Source of the DNA: Schoenoplectus triqueter
Taxonomy: Eukaryota; Streptophyta; Magnoliopsida; Poales; Cyperaceae
Direction of reading: 5' to 3'
Length of the DNA stretch: 64,000 nucleotides
NCBI GenBank assembly: GCA_964058805.1
Contig: CAXKVV010000163.1
Location: 1 to 64,000 of the forward strand
The position numbers were made by a program, and so were the translations under genes. A model generated the notes under the pieces. The model had not been told where the DNA came from, did not search any database, and saw only the letters and a program-made list of their open reading frames with translations. The number at the start of each line of letters is the position of its first letter. Position 1 is the first letter of the stretch. Shown in pieces: positions 1 to 10,859 of this stretch.

Positions 1-300
1 CGTTTGATTTATTTACACATCAGGCAACGGTTTATATAATTTGAGAGTTTGATCTTTTATTTTTTTTTCACTCAAAAATAGTATTAATAACAGTAAGGTA
101 TGATGTTGAGAGTTGGGACTGCCCATATTGTTTTCAATTTCACTGTACGAGTACAGTTTGGTTGGAAAGTTTAAGGTACATCAATGGACGGCTGGAATTA
201 ATTCTGGGACGCTATTTACTAAACGACACGTCTCGGCAACAGACTCAATAAGGCACTTAGCAGGGACAAATTGACGGAGTCGGTGGGAGGAAGCTGGCAT

Positions 301-630
301 GATAGTAACACCATTTGCGAATTATTCGCGAATAATTCGTTTTTCATCCATAGCCGGATGTTTCACGAATAATTCGTCAGTTTGATATACAGTGCGTTTT
401 TTTGTCAAAAAAACGTTTTATTCGCGAATTATTCGGCAAAAAAACACATTATATATTATTTTATATAGAATTTTATAGTTTTTAATATATTTTTAATATT
501 TTTTCAATATAATATATATTTTATTTATATTATGTGAAACAAACTATTCCCGAATTATATCCGTATTATACCCGAACGTCGAATTTTTGACCTCGTCGAA
601 CGTTTCCCGAATCATAAAGTTGTTACTATG
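301..630 (+). mobile_element. hAT-like MITE, ATAGTAACA family, copy 1
   Basis: A 330-bp non-coding element. Its ends are inverted repeats (ATAGTAACA at 302-310, TGTTACTAT at 621-629). It is flanked by GCTGGCAT (293-300) and GCTGGTAT (631-638), a 7/8 match expected for an aged 8-bp hAT target duplication. The interior has several GAATAATTCG motifs and an AT-rich core. Related copies lie at 30642-30969 (opposite orientation) and 27703-28470. There is no transposase, so it must have moved in trans. Confidence 0.8.
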
Positions 631-726
631 GCTGGTATAACAAACAAACAAAAGCGTTTAACAGGAAAGGAACGCTGCATTGATGCATGCCAAAAGACTA
701 ATTAGCTACTCGAGCGCTGCACAAGT

Positions 727-1580
727 TAGTGTTTACCAAACGGGCGGCTACGGCTACGGATTGTCCGAATTACAGGATGTTCAGGCACGAGTTGGACCGG
801 TTAAACGGAACGGGTTGAGACGGGTTGAGTTTGGGGTAATGATTTTAATTCGCCCTTTGACCTGTCAGGTTGGGTGGGACAGATTGGGACAGGACAGATA
901 CGGGCAAACACGGATTTATTATTATTTTTAAATCTGAAATTCTCAAATAACTCCGTATAATTCCAAAGAAATGCAAAAAAATTACAAAAAATCAGAAAAT
1001 TTATAAATAATGTCATGTTTAATTTTCTTCAAAATAATTTATTTTTTAAATTAAAATTCTAAAATTCAAAAGTAATTAAAAAATCACAAAAAAGTTCCAA
1101 GTGTTTGCCAAAAAAAAATCACAAAAAACCGAAATAATTGTAAAAAAAGAAAAATTGAACGTTTTTTTTTTGTATAACTTGATTTTTTTAATTATTTGTA
1201 AGTAAAATATTATATTTAAAAGATAACAAAAAGAAATAAATAAATAAATAAAAGAATCTTAGAAAACAAAATAAACACTTAGAAAAAAAACTATTTGTTA
1301 AAAATATAAGTTACCCTCCTCCTTTATTCCGGGCTGGTGGAGCAGGTCACGGGACGGACGTGCAAGGGTCACGGGCACGGGCGGGGGCGGGTTAAGAACG
1401 CATTGAAAAGGGACGGGTTATCACGGGTGAAATTTTGAAGGGCGATCCAAATCCATATGAAACCCGCCCTTAGCATGAACATGGACGGTCATGGATTGAT
1501 TCCACGGATGAATTCGGACGGACAATGAGAGCGGATGGTCACAGATCACGTTGATCCGTACGGATTTTATCAAAACACTA
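727..1580 (+). mobile_element. hAT-like non-autonomous element, TAGTGTTT family, copy 1
   Basis: An 854-bp element with inverted ends TAGTGTTTAC (from 727) and CAAAACACTA (1571-1580). It is flanked by GCACAAGT (719-726) and GCACAAGG (1581-1588), a 7/8 match to an 8-bp target duplication. Both subterminal zones are G-rich on this strand with repeated ACGGG/GGGTTGAG-like words, and the centre (about 930-1310) is almost pure AT. Short open frames inside it carry no recognisable domain. A second member with a perfect duplication is at 19943-20560. Confidence 0.75.
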
Positions 1581-2990
1581 GCACAAGGACAACAAACAAA
1601 GCAAGAGTGCAAGACGATAACCATCTTCCTGCTGTTCAGGCTACTAGAACAAGTCAACGATCAACTTCATTAATGCATCGGTGCCGAGTTGTACTGTGTA
1701 CAAAGACGGATTCACACTTTGATCCAGAGGTTAAAAGTTAGGTTTTTTTTTTCTAGGATACAAAATTTGAAAAATTTCTTCAATATAAATATATTTTCTA
1801 ATTTTTTTATTATGAGAATATTTGTAATAAAAAAATCTAAGTGGCAGCTCCTCTTGGGTTCGATTGTTAGCTGCATGGCACTGTTAGGCGCTCTCTTGAT
1901 TCAGTCATTCAATTCAAAGTTCTCCTTCAGTCTCCACTCCTCTCTCATCAATTCATTCATCGTCACTTCCAAAATGAGATAGGCGTTAGTCGGCGCTTAT
2001 CTCAGAGACGAAACCAAGGTAGGCGTCAGTCGGCATCTGGGCTCCTCTCTCTCGGTTCACTGAAAAATAAATATCGTATGGTGAAAAATATATTTTTTTA
2101 CTCGAATATTTTATCTATTTGAACCAAACACACTCTATCGATCGTTTCTAATTCCGCCCCTAATTGCTCCCATGATCAGACCAGAAAAAAAAATTAAATT
2201 AGAGAAATGACTTAAATCACTCAGGGACAAAACCGGAATCAAGATTACGGGTGATTAAAGATTTTAATTGACGTTGTTAACAGGAACAACCAGTAATAGA
2301 GACTTAAAAAGAAGCAACTTAAAACCAATTGCTTAAAACCAAAATTATGGCAATTTATCTGTTTACGTCACCTTAGTTGGTCAGTATGCTGGCAATCTAT
2401 TCTCTTAAAACCAGAATGGAATTAGGTGACAGCTAGTTTTAATTTGCACATTATGGCATAATTGGGTATCAGTTGACTGCTTATTAAGACTTAACCCATA
2501 TAATTGAACTTAATTTGCACATTACCCATATTGGTTTCTGTCCTGAGCATCTGTTGCTAGAGACAGATTTTAATAGAAGCAGCAGTAGACCCCATGAAGT
2601 TTGATAGAAAAATTTAATGTTTTCTGTCTCATATACTTTGTTACAAATTTGACCGTCCTTTTTCAATTCTTTTGAATTCCATATTATATATTTTCGCTGT
2701 CATGCTAACTTCTAACTATATTGATTAATCTGTCTCTACTTTGAAATCACACCCTGCTCAAATTATACATCCACTGGACAGTACATTATGGGTGCTGCTA
2801 TTTGGCTGTCAGAAGAAGAAGCCCAAATTCTTCCAACCGTGTTGACTTCTATGTATTGAAAAATAGAAAAGAAATTGTATTGAAAGTTGAAGGTTACGAA
2901 TGAATCAAGGAATCCCAATTTCCTTCTAATTAACTTATTCTTCATTGCATAGAGACGGAAATTCTTCGATGCTTGGGGACTACATTTTTC
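1581..2990. other. Gene-free stretch
   Basis: Mostly AT-rich unique sequence. A short C/T-rich patch around 1900-2060 contains two related words (GGCGTTAGTCGGCGCT and GGCGTCAGTCGGCATCT). No exon, RNA gene or clear element was recognised. Confidence 0.5.
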
Positions 2991-2995
2991 AATGG

Positions 2996-3184
2996 CAGGG
3001 GGAGGCAGTTGACCCCCTGGCCAATTTTTTTTTTTAAATATCTTTGTATTTGTGTATATTTTCAAAAAAAAAAAAGATAGAAAACTATGTTTATATTGAA
3101 GAACATTTTTTAATTTTGACTCTACTTAAAAAAAAAATTCAATTTTTATCCCCCTCCCTATTAGGATCTATGGTTCTGCCCCTG
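2996..3184 (+). mobile_element. Short hAT-like MITE remnant (CAGGGG ends)
   Basis: The left end CAGGGGGAGGCAG and the right end, read inversely as CAGGGGCAGAACC, form the CAGGGG terminal inverted repeat common in plant hAT derivatives, 189 bp apart. The centre is T/A homopolymer. I could not find a matching target duplication, so the exact borders are uncertain. Confidence 0.45.
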
Positions 3185-3320
3185 ACCGTATAGTAGATTG
3201 TCCCATCAAGTTAATCAACAAAATCCCATGTCTAACAGATTTGTACGGTAAAGAAATATATTAAATTTTGTTTGAATGAGCTCTTTTCTATATTACTAAT
3301 TTTGTGTTCACATCATGCAG

Positions 3321-3618
3321 AAATTTGTGTGAGCTTTTTGCTTTAAAATACATGGAGTTCTGGGATGGAGCTAAACTTGAACTAAGTTTTTCACAGGTAC
3401 ATCTACTCAAGGATTCAAGCAAATGATTAGATAAATGGCCTTTGTGTACAATTATTCTTTTATCAAACACTTCCACATTATCTGTTTTAAGGCCGATATA
3501 GATTTGTGGAGGAAGAAGATGGTGGCAGAGTTCATATTTTCAGATTTAAACTTGACATACGGTGTCCATGGTAATTTGGATGATTTCAGGAGGGAAGCTG
3601 ATGCACATATTGGTACAG
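3321..3618 (+). pseudogene. Orphan two-exon gene fragment, unrecognised
   Basis: Two stretches look like real internal exons. The first (3321-3396, 76 nt) follows a pyrimidine-rich acceptor ending CATGCAG and ends CACAG before GTAC. It reads N-L-C-E-L-F-A-L-K-Y-M-E-F-W-D-G-A-K. The second (3492-3618, 127 nt) follows TTTTAAG and ends at G before GTCAAT. It begins ADIDLWRKKMVAEF and continues with SDLNLTYGVHGN. The phases agree across the 95-bp intron and both exons are open, which is unlikely by chance. I do not recognise the family. No start codon or flanking exons were found nearby, so it is probably a gene relic or transposon-carried fragment, or part of a gene whose other exons I missed. 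Confidence 0.45.
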
Positions 3619-5139
3619 GTCAATTCTAACATAAACCATCTCGCTTCATTGTTAAATTAGTGGCTAATATGTTGATTATTTTTTTCATAATGAATTTACA
3701 CGTGGGTGAAAAAGCATCGACTAAGTCTTGATAATCACACGTTGTAAACTTTAATTGAGGGTTTCTGTTAATTTAGGGTTTTTGATTTATTTATGAAAAA
3801 TATATGAAATGCTCGCAACATTGCCCCATTGATTTCTCCCACCATAACTAAAAAATCAACCCCCTATAAAACTACAGCGCGTGAAACTCATGTGTCATGA
3901 TATTGAAAGAAATGAGGGACAATGTTGGACGCATTGTTTACTACTCTTTATTTATTAAGTTTTGTTGGACTAATTTGTTTATTGATCTCTATTTGTAATT
4001 TTGTATTTGCTAATATTGTTTGTAATTTTGGATTTGCTAAGGTGCTTGATGTGCTCACTGGTCAGTAGTGTTTTTTTAATGATTTTGATATTTGTAATAT
4101 TACAAATAGAATTACAAACATATTTTTGTAATATTTAAATATTCATAATTCTAGTTGTCCATGTTTTTTCTATGAAGTCCTGTGATCAGACGGTTATCAC
4201 CTATGTGGTTTTGTGAAAAGAAATTGGGTGTGAACCGTAAAGAACATGTGTGCCATACTTTTAAAATCGAAGGATCACTTGATAATGTCTATTTTGTCAA
4301 TCTTAACAATCAAAATTTCAAATAAAATCGAACACTATCTTAGAATGTCCTGTAGACATTTCTTTAACATATATGAATTGAACATATATCTTTAAAAAAG
4401 AGAGAGAGAGAAAAGAGAGAAGGATCCGATGAATTTAAATTTACCAAATCACCCTTCCGCAATTCTTTATGACTGGCTACAGAGATAAGAAAATTATTCA
4501 CAATCGTCGGATCAACAAAAAATAACGGACAGAAAAGAAAAATATATACAATAAGATTATTGGAGTAAAATTCTTTAATTTATTCTTTTTTTTCTTATTG
4601 GTGACGTCCGGAACTCATTTTAAATGAATTTCAAATTCAGTTCAATGAGTTCCATTTCACTGTCCGGCGGCAGATCAACATTTAAAGAAATCCAGAGCCA
4701 AACAAAAATGGTGGTTGCTGGTTGAGGCAAGTGATCTTGCAATCAAGTTGTCTGAGAGTTGGTTATTTATTTTGAAATATCTTTATTTTATTTATTCCAT
4801 ACTATTTCTTAGTGTTATATGTGTATGTTCTCAATATAATTTTTGTATCATCAACAACAATGATAATGAAAACTATATAAAAAAAATCTGATAAAAATAA
4901 AGAGTCTAAATTATCCAATTTTCAGTGTTCATAAAAGACAACATCTATATTTCAAACTTTACATAAAAAATATTAATGTATTGCATTTTATGTATGATAA
5001 TATTTTTTTTAAAAAGGCTTCAACCCCGACATATGATATTTTTTATATATATTTCTTTGGGTCTTATATATGCATTACTCTGCAGAGAGGCGAGATCTAT
5101 TATCATATGTATTAAATTTGTGATCCAAATGCCACAAGT
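3619..5139. other. Gene-free AT-rich stretch
   Basis: AT-rich sequence with a short GA tract (4398-4421) and no recognisable exon, RNA gene or paired repeat. Confidence 0.5.
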
Positions 5140-5500
5140 TATAATGCCAAAAACTTAATTTTCAATTTGTAATTTAAAAATTCACACTCAAATTTTGAAT
5201 CCATGTGTTGATATTGTTAGTTTTTACGTGTATATTTATAGAATTTTATAATTTTTTAAAATCATTTCGTACTAGAACAAATGAAAATAAAATTAATGAA
5301 TATATTTAATTATGATTGGTTAATTTTAATGTTTTTTATTTTATTATCATTAATTGATCTAAAGTATAAAATCGTCTTCAAAAATTATAATTTTTTGTGA
5401 GAATATATTTATCATGAAAATTAATAAGATCAATAGTTTTGATTGAAATTTGAGTGTAAAATTTCAAAATATAAATTTTAAAATAAATTTATGGCATCTT
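5140..5500. mobile_element. Foldback MITE-like inverted repeat
   Basis: The left arm (about 5130-5215, with TGCCAAAAACTTAAT and ACACTCAAATTTTGAAT) and the right arm (about 5440-5500, with TTTGAGTGTAAAATTT and AAATTTATGGCAT) are inverse copies of each other around a roughly 230-bp AT-rich centre. This is the layout of a foldback MITE. The outer borders and any target duplication are unclear. Confidence 0.45.
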
Positions 5501-5534
5501 TTAACATACGAAATTTGTGGAACAACTTGGTGAC

Positions 5535-5830
5535 ATCACTTGATCAAATACACATGCAACAGAGAATTGACACAAGAAGACATTGATTGGAATGCAATAG
5601 GTTATGGTGATGATAGAGTGACCCAATCGGTAGGTGACCTATGCTAGAAATATCTGGTGTTTGTTTCAGCCGATGGTGCAACTTACAAGGGACGCACCAA
5701 AAGGGTGGAAAAAAAGGAGTCAATTCGTACTCAAAAAGATCCTTTACAGTTTGAAATTGTTGATGCTGCATCACATCACATGATCACAATATCACTCTGG
5801 AGTCGGGACATTAATATGAAGAATAACATG
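5535..5830 (+). pseudogene. Decayed coding remnant, unrecognised
   Basis: One frame is open on both sides of a single internal TAG (about 5646) and reads like protein: ELTQEDIDWNAIGYGDD before the stop, ADGATYKGRTKRVEKKE and DPLQFEIVDAASHHM after it. Composition (balanced charged residues, few AT-codon runs) is unlike surrounding non-coding DNA. No domain is recognised. It stops where a foldback MITE begins at about 5877. It could belong to the same lost gene as the exon pair at 3321-3618, but nothing proves that. Confidence 0.3.
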
Positions 5831-5876
5831 ACGATGTTCCTACTTTACTTTTATTGATTCATTTAATTTAAGAGAA

Positions 5877-6255
5877 GGGATGGTTGACAATGGCTTATTT
5901 TGATAATTTTAATAATGTATCTCTAAATAAATACAAAAATATATAGAAAAAATAAAAAAAAATTTATATATGTGTTATTCTATATTTAGATTGATGATCA
6001 TTCAAATTTTATGTAATTTCATTATCATTTGATAGCACATCAAATGCCGTTAAATTAAAATTGTTATAAATTGCATAAAAATTTGATGATTTTTGATGGA
6101 CTATCAAACGATAATGAAAATTATATGAAATTTGAATGATATCAATCTAAAGGTATAAGAACACATCTATAAAAAAAATTCATTTTAATTTTTTTTGTAT
6201 TTATTTAGAGATCCATTATTAAGGCTGCCAAAATAACCCATTATTAATGGATCCC
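5877..6255. mobile_element. Foldback MITE, GACAATGG family, copy 1
   Basis: A left arm starting GGGATGGTTGACAATGG and running through ATCTCTAAATAAATAC is mirrored at the right by GTATTTATTTAGAGATCC and an end reading ATTAATGGATCCC. Arms exceed 100 bp with modest divergence, and the interior is also partly self-complementary (CAAACGATAATGAAA versus TTTCATTATCATTTG). A second copy lies at 55002-55400 and a lone end at 55676-55712. Confidence 0.65.
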
Positions 6256-8029
6256 ACTCTTAATATAAATAATAGTCCTGATTCATTCATCGGACCTGGT
6301 TTGGCATTGATCAAACTAGGATTTTTTGACCACTCTGCTGCGGGATTGATTCTTTTTCAGTGAATTATAGTAAAAAAAATAAATCATAGAAAATTTTCAT
6401 TTGAGAGAATGAGTTTATTGCGACATATAAAAAGTTGACAGATAATAAAAAAATAAGAATTAATAGATCGAATATATTGTCAAAACTCAAGAGCGGGGTA
6501 GAGCACATAAATATAAACATTTTTAGTAGGATTTATTCACGTTCAATTGAATAATCGTTTGACACTCAGTTGTACAATCTCGTTACAATTTAGAATTATA
6601 GTTTGACTTTTTGTTTTATAACTTAACCTGGTTCAATACTGGTAAGTCGTATCAACTGACCCAAAACCGCTGAAACCAACTGGTACTGGTGGTGAGGAAC
6701 AATTGAAACCCACTAATTTACTCTCATCAGGCTAAAATTAATACTTAGTGGTGGGGCTACATTATAAGAAGTGACGTCGTCAGTGAAATTTATAAATTTT
6801 CTATATAATTTTTAAAAAATGGTGTATTGTTGTTAATATTTATCATCATATTATCTATTTGAACTCACTGAAAATTATTTGAAACTAGGCCATAACTCGG
6901 ACTTTGCCTCAACAATATAGTTCTTAAATAAATAATTAACTATATAAAATTTAAAATATATTTAATAAAATTTCACATTAAAGAAAATTTAAACACAGTA
7001 TTTAAAATACTAAGTAATAATGATAATTATAGTAATATAATTAAATATATAATAATCTATAAATGATTATATAAAAAAGTTAAATCATTTTAAGAGTTAA
7101 GATTAATCTTTAAGTATATTACACACATTATTTTAAATGAGGAGAGAAAAATTATTTTATATGAATACTTGGATTTAAGAAGATGAAAGGATTTAAATAA
7201 GTCAATGATGGTGGAGAAAAATGATGATGTAACATATTTGAAAAGCTTGAAATCTTAATCCTCTTGAAGTATTAAGAATTTTTACTATTAACACCACTAC
7301 TTTTTTGGACCAATGAGGGAAGAAAAAGTTTTCTACTTTGTAATGAAACAACAATAGCATCCACTTTTAAATTTTATTTTGATTTTAATACAATATATAG
7401 AAGATTTCAGTCTAATAATTTACTTTGATTCCTCCATATCTTATCAAAAAAAAAATTCAATGCCATTAATTTAGAAAAGTAAAAAATATTTCATTTTTCT
7501 TTTTGAAAAATTGGCTTATAATATGGAAAGAAAATGTTAGATCACATTTGATCTCTTAAAAAAATTGATTTAAATTTAACATAATGTTTCAATGTCATGT
7601 AACTAATTATATTTTTTTGTTTTTTATGATGATGTAGAAATTACTTCGGCACTTTGTCTAAAAAAAATCATTTTCACGCTTTCATAGAGAAAAAAGATGA
7701 AGAAGTTTTTAAATAAGGGATAAACAAATCTTATGGTCAACCAACGAATGCCTATTTTGGACACATATGCTAAGAACAAAATTGAGTACTATATTATTAA
7801 CAGAACAATTATTCATATGCTCAATTTAGCAAAGAAAATAAATAAAATTTTCAATCTGAAAAGAAATAGAAAGTTTACAATTTATATTATTTTTTTCAAA
7901 TCAATTGTTTCCATTTTGTAAGTTTAAATTGACATGGATTGATATGTTTGTATCTGTATTTTATAGCTCATGTACTAAATACTAAAAAACTGAATTCCAA
8001 AATAATAATTCAAGTGGCTTAATAATATC
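6256..8029. other. Gene-free AT-rich stretch
   Basis: Very AT-rich sequence. Short open frames (for example near 7733-7921) are low-complexity Ile/Lys/Asn strings typical of AT-rich non-coding DNA. Nothing else was recognised. Confidence 0.5.
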
Positions 8030-8494
8030 TAGGGGCAAAAGAAATTTTATAATTCATTCAGTGTTCGATTTGATTTTAACTCGAGTTCAGTTCGTTCGAT
8101 AAGATTTTTTTTGTCAATTTGAATCGAATTCAGCTCGATAACTTTTTAATAAAGTAGTTAGAGTTCGATTCGTAATAGATTCATATGTAGTTATTTGCAT
8201 ATATTTTAACAATTTTGTCAATAATATATGTAATATTATAGTTATTTATTATATAATTAATAAATATTAGTCATTTTTTAAAATTTTAATATACAATTAA
8301 TCAAATATTAATTATTTTAGCTCTAATTATTTACATTAATTTGAAAATAAGTATAAAATTAAAATAATTGAGTTTGTCTAGAGTTCGGTTTCAGTTTGAG
8401 TTTAATTTAGTTCGAGTTTGATTTAATTCGAATTAATTTCGAATCAAACTCAAACACTAACTAGTTCAATTGAATTCAATTTGTTAGATCCCTA
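8030..8494. mobile_element. hAT-like MITE with perfect 8-bp target duplication
   Basis: A 465-bp element begins TAGGGGCAAAAG and ends TTAGATCCCTA, so both ends start TAGGG when read inward. It is flanked on both sides by ATAATATC (8022-8029 and 8495-8502), a perfect 8-bp duplication. Subterminal regions carry many GAGTTCGATT/TTCGAGTT words in both orientations and the centre is AT-rich. There is no coding capacity. Confidence 0.8.
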
Positions 8495-8971
8495 ATAATA
8501 TCTGAAAAAAAAATTATCGACAATCATTTTCTACTATTTGTACAATCTTCTATAATATTTTATGATTTCTTTGAAATATCACCATTTCTAAAATACATAC
8601 ATAAATATTTCTCTAATCTTTTAGGACCATTTTTCAAAAATTGTAAAAAAAAAACTAATTATACATGGTATTTAATTAGATTCTAAAATTAATATTTTTT
8701 GTTAAGATATTAGATCCTGAATGCAAAGTACTTAATAATGTTAATTGACACCATAGATGCAGAATTCCGGCTCCGTCACTAATTGCATCGTCAATTTTTT
8801 TCAAAATTTTTACAACCAACCACATGGAGAAAATAAGAATGAAAAAATGAATTCAAGTTGAGAAGAACAGACAAAGAAAATTATAAAGGAGACAAAATAT
8901 ATCAATGATGTGCAGTGATCTTGAGGGCGGTTATTTACGAAGAGAAGACACAGGGAGGGGTTAGAAAATTA

Positions 8972-9334
8972 GCAGTTTTTTATTATTAATAAGTATTATT
9001 AAATTAATATTGTTAAAAATAAGAGTGAAAACCGTAAAATTTCAAATATACGAATGGCAGCGCGCCACTGCCAGTGGCGCGTTTCAAAAAAATAATGAAA
9101 CGCCGCGCCGCGCCTCCATCTCACTTGCGCATGCGCGTGTTTTGCATATATAAGAAGTAAACGCGCCACTGCCAGTAGCGCGTTTCTAAAAAAAATGGAA
9201 ACGTGCCACTGACAGTGGCGCGTTTCGTAAATTCAAACAGCGCGCCACTGCCATTCGTATATTTGAAATTTTACGTTTCTCACTCTTATTTTTAATAATA
9301 TTAATTTAATAAAACATATTATTACTAAAAACTG
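8972..9334. mobile_element. CG-hairpin foldback element, copy 1
   Basis: About 363 bp with terminal inverted repeats of about 100 bp. Both arms read inward as CAGTTTTTwrTwATAATA, a TATTATTAAATTAATATT block, AATAAGAGTGA, and AAATTTCAAATATACGAATGG. Direct repeats GAAAATTA (8964-8971 and 9335-9342) flank it. Between the AT-rich arms is a CpG-rich core with several near-perfect 21-nt hairpins of form CGCGCCACTG-N-CAGTGGCGCG (9061-9081, 9162-9182, 9202-9222). A second copy is at about 13850-14212. Long arms and an 8-9-bp duplication allow a Mutator-like or hAT-like origin; I cannot decide. Confidence 0.75.
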
Positions 9335-9402
9335 GAAAATTAGATTGCATAACCTCAGAAAAGACTTTATAACATTTTAGGAGTGTGGATTTAAATGTAA
9401 CA

Positions 9403-9832
9403 GTCGGGAGCGAACCTAGAGAGAGTCGGAGGGGAAGGGAGGACAGTTATAGGTTTTGAATTTAAAAAAATAGTGATTTTAGATAATATTTTCAGTAATT
9501 TATCCTACTTGAAATTTTTTTTGTCCTCTTAAGTTATTTGATTATTTTAATTGAGAAAAAAATTAATATCAAGCATAATGAAATAAATATGTAAAAATTC
9601 AAAATATAAAGTACCGCAGTGAAAAACTTTCGTCATCAATTTAATTATTTATTATTTTGAGTATTATTTTGTTATTATTTTTCATATATAAAATAATATT
9701 TTTTGTTAGATAATAATATATATTAAACTATTAATTTTTTTATTTAGTACCCAATTAGTTATTGAGTTTGAATCCAATAAGCTGTTATAATCAGATAATT
9801 ATCCCTGACAAAAATCCTACATCCGCCCCGAC
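9403..9832. mobile_element. hAT-like MITE (GTCGGG ends)
   Basis: The left end GTCGGGAGCGAACCTAGA and the right end, read inversely as GTCGGGGCGGATGTAGGA, form an imperfect 18-bp inverted repeat 430 bp apart around an AT-rich interior. No convincing target duplication was found. Confidence 0.5.
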
Positions 9833-10002
9833 AATAATTATATTATGAACTAAATGACAACTTCAATATACCAACTACATTTGACTCAACTATTTAATCA
9901 TGTGTGATTCTTTACAATTGCCTTCAGATATTGTGTTTCCTCATAGGACAGAGAGTGCAATGGTTTTACTTTTCATTCAGAATTATTTTACGACTAACCA
10001 GT

Positions 10003-10053
<51 letters not shown>
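10003..10053. repeat. Compound microsatellite (AC)n(AT)n
   Basis: About nine AC units run directly into about sixteen AT units and abut the left end of the foldback MITE at 10052. Confidence 0.9.
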
Positions 10054-10055
<2 letters not shown>

Positions 10056-10430
10056 TGTTTTGTGAAGCACAAAATCCTCCGTGTTTCATATCCGTATCTC
10101 AAATTTGAAAGTCCAAATAACCGATCCAAACTATTGAACATGCTCTTCTAACTGAAATAACTTTGGAGATCAAATTATATTTTTTTTTTGAATTTTTTTG
10201 CTATTTTTTAGATGGGTACAAAGTTTGTTGATCTAACGATTTATGTACCTTTCAAAATAAGTGATTTGTATCCATCTAAAAAATAGCAAAAAAAAGTTTA
10301 AAAACTTAAAAAATTTGATCTCAAAAGATATTCAATAAGAAGATCAACGATTTGAATTGACCGTTTGGACATTCAAATTTAAGATACGGACACGAAGCAT
10401 GAGAGATTTTGTGCTTCGCAAAACACAATA
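10052..10430. mobile_element. Foldback MITE, GTGCTTCGTGAAGCAC family, copy 1
   Basis: The left arm (GTGTTTTGTGAAGCACAAAA, then ATCCGTATCTCAAATTTGAA) is mirrored on the right (TTAAGATACGGACACGAAGC, then TTTTGTGCTTCGCAAAACAC). The centre contains TTTTGCTATTTTTTAGATGG and its inverse. Relatives are at 25265-25615, 42840-43229 and, truncated, 43262-43490. All sit against TA or GA microsatellites. Confidence 0.7.
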
Positions 10431-10859
10431 GTCTCACTATATATATAATATAGAGGAATTGAGGAATTGTGAAATTAAGAATTGATCACTCTTTTCATCT
10501 ATTTCAATCGTGTTCGGTAAGAAAAGAATAGCGGAAGAGAGGATTGAGACTATACCGATACATAAAAAAATACTCTTCCTCTATTTAATCACCCCGTGGA
10601 ATTAACAAAAGTTTGTTCTATGGAATGAAGAGACGGAATGCAAAAAGAAGGAATTTGACTGTATATTTTCGTTGCTATTCTATTTTTCCACTTTTCACAG
10701 TTTCATTCAATTTTTTCTCGTTCGGCTACTATTCCGACACAATTTCACATTTTTCCTCTATTCTACTTATAATATCCTAAAATTGATAAGTTATTATATT
10801 TAGACTATTTCATAAATATTTGTAATTTGAGGGTTTATTTACAAAGTTAAAAAAATAAA

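Noticed and set aside
8972..9334. Bacterial contamination suggested by the CG-rich core
   Set aside because: The core lies between AT-rich inverted repeats of a foldback element that occurs twice in the same plant sequence.
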